Shown here: positions 36,838 through 48,881 of the stretch, piece after piece | How positions within the stretch are numbered: the first letter of the stretch is position 1 | Layout of the letters: each line of letters begins with the position of its first letter | Origin: Linnemannia elongata | Taxonomy: Eukaryota > Mortierellomycota > Mortierellomycetes > Mortierellales > Mortierellaceae | Assembly (NCBI GenBank): GCA_036320915.1 | Contig: JAXBDG010000001.1 | Coordinates: 4,114,001 to 4,178,000 of the forward strand | Direction of reading: 5' to 3' | Length of the DNA stretch: 64,000 nucleotides | The notes under the pieces: generated by a model | What the model saw: only the letters and a program-made list of their open reading frames with translations | The model's database searches: none | What the model was told of the DNA's origin: nothing | Translations under genes and position numbers: made by a program

Positions 36838-39800
36838 CTACATATCGCCTGCGGTAGTCTGCTCATCGCCTTCTCCTCCTCCTCCTTGTTCCTTCTTCTT
36901 GCCCTTGTCATTGTTTTTATCCTGGTGCACATAGCCCTGTAGCGGAGACTCGTGGATTTCATATTCGGGGCTCGGCAGACCAAACGACGGCATCACTGTT
37001 GACGATCCAACTATCACCACTGGGCGCAAAGCCGTAGCAGCTGAGGACGACGAAGAAGAAGGTCCAGCATTCTGTACAACCACTCCTACATCCATCATCG
37101 ATACATCGTCATCATCGCTGTCATTGTCAATCCGGTTCTTGCCCTTGTTTACTGCCTGTGAACTGGTCGCGGCCACAACGGGCATCGTCGGGCGTTGATC
37201 GTCGTTCCTGAAAGGCAGAGGCGAAGGTGGAGGAATGGCATAGTCCTCTTCGTCCTCGGCAACGGACGGGAACACATAGGGTGGAGGCAACGACAACTCC
37301 ATCGTCGTCAGAGGAGTACTACTGCTAGTGTACGAAGAATGGCGTCTAGATGTAATCGATCCTCCTGCTGCTGTTTCGATAGGTGACAAAGGCGAGACAG
37401 CAAAGTCGGGCGAAGTCGAGTACATACTAAAAGTCGTAGTACTTGTCGGAGACGACGCAAGACCACCAGCGCCACCGTCATAAGCAGATCCCCAAGAGCA
37501 CCGTTCCATGAACGTGGTCGGCGAAGTGGGCGAGTTGGGTACTGAAGACATGGATGCCTCCGAAGGAGAATAGAGTAACGAGGTGCGTCGATCCACACCC
37601 GAGTAATAATATCCTGGATGTGTTGCTGTAGATGTCCGCATGATCGAGATCCCAAGGGCATCGACTTGTTCTGGTGGGAGGAGATCTGTTGTTTCCTGTA
37701 CGACCTCATGTCCGACCATCAGTAGCAGCGTACCCTCTCGATCCGCATAGACGGGTAAATGCCTGTTGCCGCTGCCGCTGTTGTTGCCGCTGCCGCTGCT
37801 GCCATTGACCCCACCTCCTTCTCCGCCCGCCTCACCATTGCCATCCTCATCGTCCTCGTAGTCCATATCCTCATCATAATCACTCAAATCCTCACCATCC
37901 CCATTCCCTCCCTCACTTTGACCCTCCCTAGCAGCGCCACTACCAACCATCCCAAACAACGCCCTCCTCGCCCTCCTCCGCGTCCGACTCTCTGGATGCA
38001 ACCTCAACAAATGCCTAAACAAGGCATGTGTATGGACCGGCCCACCCGCAGCGTTCAGAGTCGGATGAATCAAAATCGGGAATGACAATTGCAAATCCCG
38101 CTCCTTGTTCATCGACTGATCAAATCGAAAGACAACTCGCAACTTGTGAGAGACCGACAAGGTATGAGGCCAAGGGGTGGACATGGATTCCATGACAGTG
38201 TGTGGTTGAGGGATCTGAAGCCGGGCTGCTCCTCGCATATGATTCCAGCTGTTGGTTGGGGTGGTGTCACCCGCGCAGTCGTGTGTCACCGCTGTGCTGA
38301 TGACTGATGTGTAGACGTTGGGTGCCATTCTTGGTCCAAGGCTAATTGGTTTACGCAAATCGAAGGCAGGGGAAGTTTGTTCCCACAAGCACGAAAAAAG
38401 GGCAACAGTGGAGCAATGGAGCACAAAAAAGGAAGGCAATTGGACTTGTTAATTATGGTCATAAATGATGACAGAAGCAGTGAATTAGAGCAAAGAGAAA
38501 GTTGGGATTGAATTGGGAGGTGGGGGTAACATGGGTATGTGGGCGGAGTCAATCGGTCTTTTTTTCATTCGCCGATCCCCCCTCTCCTTCCAGTTGCTTC
38601 TTTCTTTTTGAGCTGCTGGCTGTCATCGTTATTTTGCTTTCGACATTCGACATCATATAGGGTTCGCATTGGTCGATCTGCGAGTTGTGACAGGGGAGGG
38701 GAAGTGAGCAAGAGTGTACAACAAGGTTGTTGCTGACAATGAAAAAAAACAGAATGCATGGCAGTCGTGCTTCTGTGTCGCCATTCGTCCGAGCCCAAAC
38801 AAAAATAAAGTACGATGACATTGCATGGATGCAAGGTAAGTTGATGGTTGTATGTGTGGGTACGTGTGTGTCATACAGAGGGGAAGATGAACATACATTT
38901 GCGTCTCCTCCTCGACAATAGAGTAATGGATCTCCTTGACCTTGAGCCGATCCTGCAGCGTCTTCCACCGAGCCTCAAACCCAAAATGCAAATCCTGGAG
39001 TCGTCGCATATCCAGCTGCTTGGGTACCTCCAGTCGAAACTCAATCTTGCCCCGCCTCTTTCCATGATAAGAGTGATCCTCGCTGTGGTTGCGCCAGTCA
39101 ACCATATCCTGCCAGCACTGGATTCGGAAGGGGATCGAAGTCGTCATCTGGTTGTTGACAAGGATATCTCGACGACTCATGACCAACGTAGCGCTGAGCG
39201 TGTACACGATAGTCGAATCTCCCGAGAGCGACTTGAATGGGCCCGAGGGTAAACAACGGGACGAATCGCTGGCGGCAGTGTCGCTGTTGTTGTTGTTGTT
39301 GGTATCAGGGTTGTCCACATGAGACGGAAACTCTAAGTAGAAATCGATATCGTTGACACCCTGTCGCAGTTGATTTAGGAGATGGCCATTGGTTGTCGTT
39401 CCAGATCCATTATTATTGTTACTATTGCTGCCGCTGCTGCTGTTGCTGTTATCGCGGCTGTGGGGAAATGGACCGAGGCTGAGAGGGGTGGGTCGTTGAT
39501 TGTTGTTGACAGTGTTGCTGTTGGCATTGTGGTCTGCAGGAGGTGTGGAGAGGGCAATTCCGTCGAGTGGACCCATATGTGTCATCGGACTGCTGTCATC
39601 GTCGTCGGTGGCATTATTAGGCAAGTTGAATCCGTGACTAGGTTCGCCCGATCGCACTGGTTGTTGCGCTCTGGTAGCAGATGCACCCTGCGGAGTGGTT
39701 GTCGCCGTCGTAGTTAATATCCTGCTCATCCTTGTCATCACTCCCCCTGCTGCTGCAGCCACTGCGGTGGCGGCGGTTGTTGCTGTGTTTGTAGATGTAG

Positions 39801-40248
39801 ATGGGAAGGCCTCGACTTCAGTCATAGAGACGGGTGATACGGGGATATTACTCGGATGACTGTTCGATAACGAAGTCATTGACGAGAGCGATGACGCCCG
39901 TTGCTGCTGTCTCTGCTGCTGCTGCTGCTCTCGACTTCCGGCCCCACCTCCATTTCCACCTCCAATCGCACCCGCATTCAAACCTTGCCCCTCAAAGACA
40001 ATCTCCTTGGAAGTTTTCAAGAAGACCTGCTTAGCCTTGATGGTCTTGGCCCCCTGGCGCATCCAGACACGTGAGGTACCCGTGACAGTCAAGATTAGAG
40101 ATTTGTAGACACACGGACGCTTGACGATGACTCGAACTTTTCCAGCAAGCACCGCGGGGGAAGGGTGGTTGATGCAGATATCGACGGTTGACGATTCGGG
40201 CAGAATGTCGAGTGCCGTTACCAGGTCGTTGAATAGTTTTCCGACCAT
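36838..40248 (-). CDS. Alpha-arrestin (arrestin-related trafficking adaptor)
   Basis: Exons 40248-38897 and 38341-36838 join to 951 residues. The N-terminal arrestin half has AGKVRVIVKRP, SLILTVTGTSRVW and EIVFEG, then a ~200-residue Asn/Ser/Gln-rich insertion, then FYLEFPSHVDNP, TLSATLVMSRRDILV and SIPFRIQCW. The second half begins RMAPNVYTSV and includes LRVVFRFDQ and LQLSFPILIHP. The disordered tail holds SLPPPYVFPS, a PPxY motif that would bind WW domains of an Rsp5/Nedd4 ubiquitin ligase. By family it would couple cargo transporters to ubiquitination and endocytosis. The start ATG directly follows 14 A. The intron is long (555 nt), and a small exon hidden in it cannot be excluded, though the join keeps frame. 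A Josephin deubiquitinase and two BTB genes occur nearby, but no link is shown. Confidence 0.9.
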
Positions 40249-43045
40249 TTTTTTTTTTTTTTGAATGTATCTCTCTTTTTGAATAAGATCTCGATAGATG
40301 GGTGTGAGTCGGAGAAAGCGGTTGGGAGGGAGATAAGCCCAAAAGTGAGGGGGGGAGAAAAGAGGGACCGAGAAAGGGAAGAAATAAAGAAGGTGTCGTG
40401 GGTCGATAATGTGACAGTGAGCGAGAGCGAGAGCGGACTCAGAAAATAAAATCGCGAACTAAAAACGCAAGGGTTCGAAGGTAAAGAAGGAAGGAAAGTG
40501 AAAGTGAAAGTGAAAGGGAAGGAAGGAGAGCAATGAGGAAAACAAAGTGAAAGTGAAGGAATGAGTTGAAGAAGAAAGTGGTGATGAGAAGAGAAGAAGT
40601 AATGGGGCAGGGTGTAAAGAATTGTAGTATAGGTATGAGTAAAGGAGTACAGTTGAATAAAGGAAGGAAAGGAAGGAGGAGGAATAGCAAAGAACAAAGA
40701 AGAGAAAGAAGAAGGGGAAAAGAAAGAGGAAAGGAAACGCCGAAGTGATCGTAAGCATAAGGAGAGTGTGCTAAAATAAAGTGGCAAAGTCACCCTTATT
40801 TCTGTTGGACTAATGGAAAAAGAGAAACATGCAGCACGGTGGGGTAAAGAAGAAGACAAAGTAGACAAGTAGAAGACACCCCTCAGCTCTGGACAATGCA
40901 CAACAACAACAACAATAAGGAACCAAGACAAGAGCACTCTCTTTTGCATACATCCAATCCAATCCAATCCAATTGGACAAAGAGAGGGCTGGACCCCCTT
41001 CCAATCGAGCAAACGATGGGTCAGGTTACATATCTGTATAAACAATATGAACCCAACAGGGGTACACACCCAATCCCCTTTTTCTCTCTTTTCCACACCC
41101 ATACCCTTCACGCTTTGGTCGCTCAGGCATCTCTTCCTGTCGATTGGAATCCACAGGGACAAAACAAACAGGCATTCTTCTTTCATTCAGGGAACATAGC
41201 AAAGAAGGATAGCTGGCCTAATAACAACAACGCAACAACAACAGCACACAGCTCGGGGCTAGCTTCATCTTTTTTTCATGCTCCAGCAACAGAACGAATA
41301 GAAAGAGAGGTACACTCCAAGACGCCAAATGATGATAGCAGACGTCGACATCTGTTGAAAAATGCACACACGATGTAAACAAAGAGAGCCCCTTCCTCCC
41401 TTCTTAGTGTTCCCACTCTTCCTTTTTCTTTTTCCCTCGTAATTTCTTTTCTTCCCGTTGGAACCAACCTCGCAACCCTGTGTGCTTTGTAGTAGTGCGT
41501 CAAAAAAAATAAGGGGACCCGTGGTTCCCCTGTCCTGTGCCATTTCCGCGATAGCTATTTTATCTCCTGGATGAGAAAACGATGGGCTGTTTTATTTGTT
41601 TTTGTTGTCCTTACTACTCCTATAGTGGTTTCTCCTTCGTCTGCAGCTATGTTATTGCTTCTCGCATTTTTTCTCCCCATGAGAAACATACGAGCAGTAA
41701 ACAAAAGATGGGCGCCAGGTTCAATGGAAGAGTGTGGAATATACAAGAACACAAAAGAAGGTGAAAGAAGACAATTGACAAAGGCGCCCGGAAGAACGGA
41801 ACCTACATGGATAGTCGGACAATGGAAACCACCCTCTCTCTCTCTATCTCTCTTTCGCTGTTGTAAACATAGATGGAAACGACTTCGCATCTACCAGAGA
41901 ATGACGATGATGAGAGAGAGAAAGTTTGAACAGAAGGAGAGTAAATGAAGGAAGGAAGAGAAAGCAAGGCTGGGGAGAGCATGAAGGAATACATCCGGTT
42001 CGTCCTATCATATCAATTAAAACAGAGTTTATTCGTTTCAGCCTGCGTGATCACAGTCATCATTCAAGGCCCCGCTCCATCCTGACTGGACAATCCAATG
42101 CTCCTACGATTCCCATGAGCACAACAAGGATGGGGGCACAAAAAAAATGAAAAGAAACAGCGCCAGGTAAGTAAGCGAGATATGTATGTGTGTGCCTTAG
42201 AAGAGAGAGCACTAGGGTAAAAAAAAGAGTTCGTGCCTGTTGTCGGAAACATAAAATCAAAAGGGAGAAGGTTGACAGAAGAGGAAAGAATCTTCGCTTT
42301 TGCAGCAGGCGTACCTGGCTGGGCGCAATCGGATCTTGTAATGAGTACGTGGGTTCAGCTGCAACACACCACGCCACCTTGCAACAGGTTGCTGCTGGGA
42401 ATGAATTGGGACCACTCCGGGTAAACGGAAAAAGTCCTTCGGCATCAATTGGCTATTCTCCTCCTCCTCTTCTCATTCCCACCAGAAGCCCCTCCCCCCA
42501 GCTTTTCAGGTCACCAGTAGTGACAAACAGCTAGGAAGTGTCGTTGCCTCGCCACGACTATTTTAATGTTTAACTACCCACCTATAGTATTGCATAGTTC
42601 AGAGGGGGCTAGAGCACCCCGACCTTAATCCTTCTATTCTCTCTCAGTCGCACCAACTTAGACCCACGTCTCGAACACATGTGATAGCGGGCTTGTTCAT
42701 GCATAGGTTCCCAGTCCTATTGTTTCTTGTGCCCTCTCTCTCTCCACATGTGCCTTCTTTCTCTCTTTCCCATTCATTGCTTTGCTTCAAACCAGTCTCA
42801 CTCCACATGCATCAGTTCGTGTCAGGAGATGGGCGGGAGATTGGATAGAAGGAGTTGAAGCAAAGACCCTCATTTCTCCACCGTCCCCTTTTTGCTCTCA
42901 CTCCTTTTTTTTTTCTTTCCCTTTTCTTTTTTTCCACTCCTCTCAAAGACACATCCATCCAACGAATCCTTGACAGTTATATACCAATACAATACTCGAT
43001 ACCCACCCACCCTCCAACTCAACATAACAACAATACGAAACAGAA
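40249..43045. other. 2.8-kb divergent intergenic region, arrestin / histidine phosphatase
   Basis: No supported protein gene. From 40320 to 40760 plus is almost all purine (pyrimidine in arrestin sense). From 42700 to 43040 plus is pyrimidine-rich ahead of the phosphatase. A CCAAT array sits at 40954-40976. The middle (41000-42600) has only short, motif-free frames. Confidence 0.6.
40954..40976 (+). promoter_or_regulatory. Four tandem CCAAT boxes ending in ATTGG
   Basis: CCAAT occurs four times at 5-bp spacing (40954, 40959, 40964, 40969), and ATTGG overlaps the last copy. CCAAT is the site of the NF-Y/HAP complex. It lies ~0.7 kb upstream of the arrestin start. The 5-bp spacing is too tight for simultaneous binding, so it may also be a simple microsatellite. 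Confidence 0.45.
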
Positions 43046-44968
43046 ATGCCAAACATCAGCCTATACTTTGTCCGACACGGCCAACGCATCGACCAAATCG
43101 ACCCCTCTTGGGCAACAACCTCCCCTTGTCCACAGGACCCACCCCTCACCCAACTAGGAAAACTTCAGGCTCGACAGACTGGTACCATGATCCGGGATTT
43201 CGCCCATGAGAGTTCTTCTTCTTTGCTCTCTCCACCCGTCTCCATCTCGTATGCTGGTGGTCATGAGGTCAAGATGGTGAAGGTCTCTGTGCCCGAGATC
43301 CAGACAGAGAACGGTGGCGGCGGTGGGAACAAGGATGAGGAAGGGAGTGCTCCGCAGCAACAGGGAGGCCAAGGAGGAGGTGGAGGTGGAGGAGGCCGTA
43401 GTGATAATGAAGCATCAATTACGGGGACGACAACAACCGTACAAAGAATGACACCTCCAGAATCTCCAGATTTCTCCCGTGTACCACTATCAACAACAGG
43501 AACAACGTCTCCTCACAACCAAGACACTACATCAAGGGCATCGTCAACACAGCAAGGACAAGAACAGGATGAAGGAAGGGCGACAAGACGGGTCAGTGGT
43601 CCTTCGACTTTCTCTTCTTCTTCTTCACATGTGAACAGCAACAACAACAACAGCAGCAGCAGCAGCAGTAGGAGTAAGAGGAGACCGCACCACTTTGCGA
43701 TCATCACAAGCCCGTTCTTGAGGTGCTCTCAGACTGCGATCGAAATGGCGATCGGGATGCGGAGTTTGCCCGCCACCGTCAAGTCTCTGTCGGGAACAAC
43801 AGGTGTCGCTGAGACGAGCCCTCAACAACAGCAGCAGCAGGAGGATGGCGATGTGGTGACCATTGCTGTCGAGACTGGACTATCAGGCAAGTTGAAACAA
43901 AACGGGAAGCGTACAAAAAAAAAGGAAGGAGAAGAGAAGGAGAAGAATGGAAATGAATGTCAGTCTCCTCATGAGCGGACTGGGAGGAAATGGAACGGAA
44001 TGTGAATGAGTACATGCCAAAGTTGTTTTTTGTTTCGACTAGGCCTCGACTTTGTGTTTGTGTTTGTGTTTGTGTTTTGTGTTTGTGTTCATGTCGGCAC
44101 ATTTTTTGTTTTGGCGTGTTTGTATTATGTGAACCACTGACAAGCAAGGTCGCATCCGATGTCGTTTGTTTCTCCACATTCACTAGCTACAAAAGGCACA
44201 ATAATAAGAACATCATGTGTTTGCTGTCCATGCACGCAATCAAACATTCATTCAGCCGAGAAAATACGCCCAACCTCCTAACCTCACCCCCCTTCCCTTC
44301 TCTCTCTCATAACAGAATGGCTCTCAGTGGACTACGTATCAACCCAACCCCCCGAATCCATAATTGTCCAACGTATCCAAGAATTTGCCATGTCCCGCCG
44401 TGATCACGAACAATACTATACCATCGACTGGAAGTACCAGGCAAAAGATAGGTCCCTACCCGCTTGGCCCGAGACACGAGAGGATATGCAATCTCGACTT
44501 GAACGTTCTCTTGCTCATATCCTTGATACCTACACTGGTGCAGGGACGAGTAACAGCAAGTATAAGGATCATGATCTCTCGATTGTATTCGTCACCCACG
44601 CCTCGGCGGTCAATGGTAAGTTTGAACGAAGCGGGATATGGGAAAACAAGAAAGAGAATGTTTTATCTGCTCAAACAAATTTCCAACTCTGAGATGGTGC
44701 CTTTTCTTCTCTGTTGGCATATGAATATGTAGCATTGCTGGAAGCATGTCTGGAGACGCCGATCCTAGTCCCAGTCCCCAATTGCTCCATCTCTCGCTGT
44801 CGCTGGACCTCCGTCTCTTCCACCGAGATCACCACCACCACTGAACAGGAACACAATACAAGTGTGTTGGTCCAATCCACGAGTACTCAAACCATTGCGG
44901 GACAGGACGGACGCTGGTTGTTGGATTATCAAACTCATACTCGACATCTTGACCGTGATCGTCGATGA
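43046..44968 (+). CDS. Histidine phosphatase (phosphoglycerate-mutase superfamily, UBASH3/tau55-like)
   Basis: Three exons (43046-43886, 44316-44615, 44733-44968) join to 458 residues. The nucleophile motif YFVRHGQRID starts at residue 7, and LTQLGKLQARQTG follows. After a ~130-residue low-complexity insertion (Gly, Ser, Gln, Asn) come HHFAIITSPFLRCSQTA, GLSEWL, and FVTHASAVN with the second catalytic His. The active-site set is complete, so phosphatase activity is expected; the substrate is unknown. The layout resembles UBASH3-type or TFIIIC tau55-type branches more than glycolytic mutases. Intron 1 starts with GC instead of GT (TCAG then GCAAGT) and ends AACAG; the join restores the expected GLSEWL motif, which supports a true GC-AG intron. 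The intron also carries a GTTTGT repeat. Confidence 0.93.
44045..44090 (+). repeat. GTGTTT repeat in an intron
   Basis: About six irregular units of GTGTTT lie in the 429-nt GC-AG intron of the histidine phosphatase gene. Confidence 0.85.
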
Positions 44969-45276
44969 TTTTTTTTTTTGTCCACTCCAGAACAAAAACA
45001 AATTATCTTTCTTTGTTCATCTTTTTTTATTTGCTGACCTTCTGTATACCATAGCTGAAAAATAAACGTTGTTGTTGCTCATACGACAAAGATGCATGTG
45101 GGGAGAAATAGGAAGTGGGAGGTGTCATCCAAATGAAAAAGAGAATAGAAAAAGAACCCAGGAGGAAGCCAACAAAAAAAAATGTAGAACGCGAAAGAGG
45201 GACGTAGAAAAAGCCCATCTGCAACCATTGCACAAAAAAAAAAGAAAAAAAAAAAGGTCCTCATCCCAGTCTCAGC
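44969..45276. other. Convergent 3' flanks
   Basis: The 308 bp between the histidine phosphatase and BTB stops are A/T-rich with several short A and T runs. No gene is seen. Confidence 0.6.
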
Positions 45277-48200
45277 TCAGACCAAGGTACTGGCATTCTT
45301 GCGCTCACTCAACAACCTCATAAAGTCCATCATGATCTCATCATAGGCCGGGCAAAGATCATGGTAGGGCCAGAGGATCGACCGTCGGCCGTTTAGGACC
45401 GTCGCATCGACTCGCTCGATCAAGAAACTGACGTAGGCTGGGATGAGGGGTTTGTGGTGGTAGGCCCATTCGAACAGCTCTCGGATCGCTCGATCGACAT
45501 CCAGACGTGAGAGAAGGGCTACCTTGGACAGGTGCATTAGACCAGAGAGTTGGTATCGAGTCGCAATCTCGTAGACTTCGCGCCAGGGGAACTCTCCGAT
45601 AATCGTCGTCGTCGCTGTGACTGGCGGCGCTGCCGTTGTTGCTATTGCCGGTGCATTACCATTGCTGTTACCGTTGGTATTGTCGGCAGTGGTGGTGGTG
45701 CCAGGCGTAAGGGTCGGAGCTGCGGCTGAGGTGACGATAGGTGTCAAGGGAAAAGGTGGTGGACCCATAGGCTGATCCATAGTTGACGCGCCCAAGGCTG
45801 CAGACGGTCCACTTATCGAAGAGGATGAGGTGCCAGAGGCTGCCTCAGTTGCTGCAAGAGTCGCGGCTGCAGTGAGAACCTCCAGTCCAGTCATGCCTGC
45901 AGAACTTGAGCCAGACTCAACGCCTGTGGCTGTAGTCATAGCAAATGTAGTTGCTGACAGGGAAACTGAACCGGCATCTTGGGCGGCAGTGACAGACGAG
46001 GCTGCTGTCTGCTGCTGCGGCGGCGGCGGTGCCTGATTAGAAAAGACACCGGTGACAGGGACATGGCCCATATACATGAAATGCAACACCGCACGAAAAA
46101 CCGTCGGACTCGTGTCGTTCACCTCGATCATGATCTTTGCTCGAGACCGATCCTGGCTCGCCAGACCTAAGCTAATCCCTCCACCTCCAGTACAGAATGG
46201 CCCACCACCACTATGAGAGTATCGAGACGACCCCTGACCGTTCGACGAACGCTGCTGCGGTTGAGGGCGAAGAGGCTGTGCATACCCTTCTTCGTCAACG
46301 ACCGACTCAGTCTCGACAGCCATCATACCGGTTCCTTCCCCCTCTAAATCTTGTCCTGCTGCTGCCATAGAGGACCCCTGCGATGACTGATTCTGCTGTT
46401 CGATCAGTGCTCGAAAGTAGGAATGGCTCTCAAGGACAACGCTATGCGCGTAAAAAACTTCACCAGACGGTCGAAGGGTGATGGCGACGTCCTTGGAGAT
46501 GATGTCGTAGTACATCTCCTTGAGGTTTCGACGACAGTATGCAGAGTTCTGTTGACGCGCAAGTGGCAGTGGGATGTCTGGTCGACTGTTGCGTGTTCGC
46601 GACAGTTGGTCCATCTCGAAGCTAGTCAGCGACAGTGTGAATCCGTAGCTGGCCTCGTTGAATGTGATCGATGCAGGGTCCAAGTGGACTATAGGTTGAA
46701 TACCAAGAAAAGAATAAAAAGTGTCGATATATGTTCGTTGGACCAAAAGATGGCTTACCTTTTCCCCCAAATTCCTCAGAGAGATAAAAAGTACTTACTG
46801 ATGAGCCCACCTCGGTTCAGGAGAGTTTGGCCTTGGATCCGTCGACTCAACTCAACACGTCGACTCGCATACCCAATTACCTGGATAGTTTGCAGTCTGC
46901 GGACCTTGGACCGGTGTTCAATCAACCGAGTTGTAGACGAGCTCGGACAGAACTGGATCCGAATCGAGGTCCGAATCCGCTGTTGCTGAATCGTCTCCAC
47001 AAAGACTACATGCCAAGATGGGTTGACATTCAAAACAGTTGTGCTCGGAATTCCCTCCGTAGGAGGGCGTGAGGATTTGGGGATGTCAACGTTCAGAGTC
47101 ACCTCGATCGGAGGTGGACCCTGCTCCTCTTCTTCCAGGATGTAATCCATCTCAAGATCACCACCTGCGCCTCCGTCATCACCCATACCACCGCCGCTGT
47201 TTCGAGGACCGTAGATCGAAATGGGTGCCTGGGCCGGAAGGACCATCTCGATAGGACGTGGTTCATGTGGACATGCACAGTCGTATCCATCTCCATTTCC
47301 AGCAACACCACTACCAATACTACCAATACCACCAAAGTTGTAAGCAGGAGGCGGTGGAGGTGACAGTCTTGCTGGTGGTGAAGTGAACGGTGCTCTGCCC
47401 GCTTGAAGGCGAGATGACGTGATGAGAGGTGGAGGGATATCCCTCTGGTTCAACTGTTGCTGATGTTGTTGTTGCAAGTGCTCATGTCGTCGCAGCGCAG
47501 GATCTGGATTCAAGTTGGGCAGAGCATCGACATTGATCATGGGGCCGGATTGTCGATGGTATTGATGGTCTTGACTTCGGTGTGTCGGTTGCGGAGGCGG
47601 GTAAGGATTCACACGCCCAAAGCCAACCGGGCCACCTCTCGAGTGCGAAGACAAAAACGACGATGATGACGAGCCAGCGCTTACACGACGGCCTGACGTG
47701 GGACTCGACAGCCTCGGAGAAGACCCTCGGGGACCAGTCGTGGTGGTTGGCTCCGTGGGGGCCAAGAAGGGTGTACTCGACATTCTAACGGGACCACGCT
47801 GATCCTGTTGCGATGATGTCTGGTATTGTGATGGCTGTACATGCCACACATGCTGTGGCGGTTGCTGCAGCTGTTGTTGCTGTTGCCAGTGTGGGATAAT
47901 GGGTGCTTGACTCTGAAAGGGTTGTGTTGCGGGAAAACGAGGCGTAGCTGGTGTCGAAGGCGATGAGCGGCGTTGCTGCTGTTCTTGCAAGAGACGTTGC
48001 TGGTACTGCCTATGGATCGCGAGCGCTTCAGCCTCCTGCTCTCGTGCCTCCGCCGACATTCCACCACCGCCACCAAATCCAAATATTTCTTCAGTTGGAC
48101 CTTGCGCCACACGACCACCTCGAGGTCCTGTTGGATACTGCTGTTGCTGTACGGTAAAAGTAGTGTTCCTGCTGCTGCTTGACATGAACTGCTCCGAGTG

Positions 48201-48530
48201 GGGGTCAACAGAAGATGAGGAAGAGGTGGACATCGAAAACGGTCCGTAAGGGTGTTGCTGGTGTTTCTGCCGTTGACCTGGATGAATACCACTACTGCTT
48301 TGGTGTTGCTGGGGGAAAGGAAGTGGTGGATGGAAGGCTGAGGTCAAGATTTGGTTGTGGCCCTGATGATGGCCAAGACGTGGGTCGAAGCGAAGATGTT
48401 GCTGTTGAAGTTGCGGGTGTTGGCGCTGTTGTTGCTGCGGGTGTTGTTGTTGTAATTGTTGTCTCTGCTGTTCCTGTTGCTGCTGGTGTCTCTGGATTAG
48501 CGTCTCTTCTTGGTTGCTGTCGTTGTCCAT
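45277..48530 (-). CDS. Gln-rich BTB/POZ domain protein
   Basis: Exons 48530-46799 and 46688-45277 join to 1047 residues. The ATG at 48530 starts MDNDSNQEE; the frame continues upstream but without an ATG. The first ~460 residues are Gln/Pro/Ser-rich with many polyQ runs. A folded region (~470-620) with EVTLNVDIP, SWHVVFVE, STTRLIEHR and FTLSLTSFEMD may be MATH-like, as in the BTB gene at the left edge. The BTB domain (~640 on) has DVAITLRPSGEVFYAHSVVL and SYFRALIE, is interrupted by a ~100-residue insertion, and resumes at VFRAVLHFMYMGHVP. After a second low-complexity insertion come WREVYEIATRYQLSGL and a helical BACK-like end. A Cul3 adaptor role is family inference. No transmembrane segment is present. 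Confidence 0.88.
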
Positions 48531-48881
48531 GGCGAGGACTTGGAAAAGAAAGGTTAAGGGACTTCGAGAATAAGGAGGGAGGGGGCTGAGATTAAGTAGA
48601 GGCAGCAGCAAAGTGAGAGACGATAAGGAAATGGGAAAAAAGACAGAAAGAAAGGGGACACAATCTCCAGGGAAGGGACGGCGATGATTCAGCGCCTCTC
48701 TCTCTCTCTCTTGCCATAATCTTTGTCTTGGGTCGCGTGAATACCACTGACACCATCACTGTTCTGACACCACCACTACACAAATCCTGAAACCATCACA
48801 CTTTTGCGAAACTATCACTGAAACAAACATTGGGCGACTGGTGACTGATCATCAATTCTTCTGGTTGTGTTTAGATCAATG
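48531..48881. promoter_or_regulatory. BTB promoter / Josephin 3' flank
   Basis: This 351-bp interval is purine-rich next to the BTB gene and holds a short GAGAGA repeat on the minus strand near 48700. No gene is seen. Confidence 0.45.

Noticed and set aside
40218..41186. Minus-strand 322-residue Phe/Ser/Leu-rich frame upstream of arrestin
   Set aside because: Its composition is that of the CT-rich promoter strand; it has no motifs and overlaps the arrestin start region.
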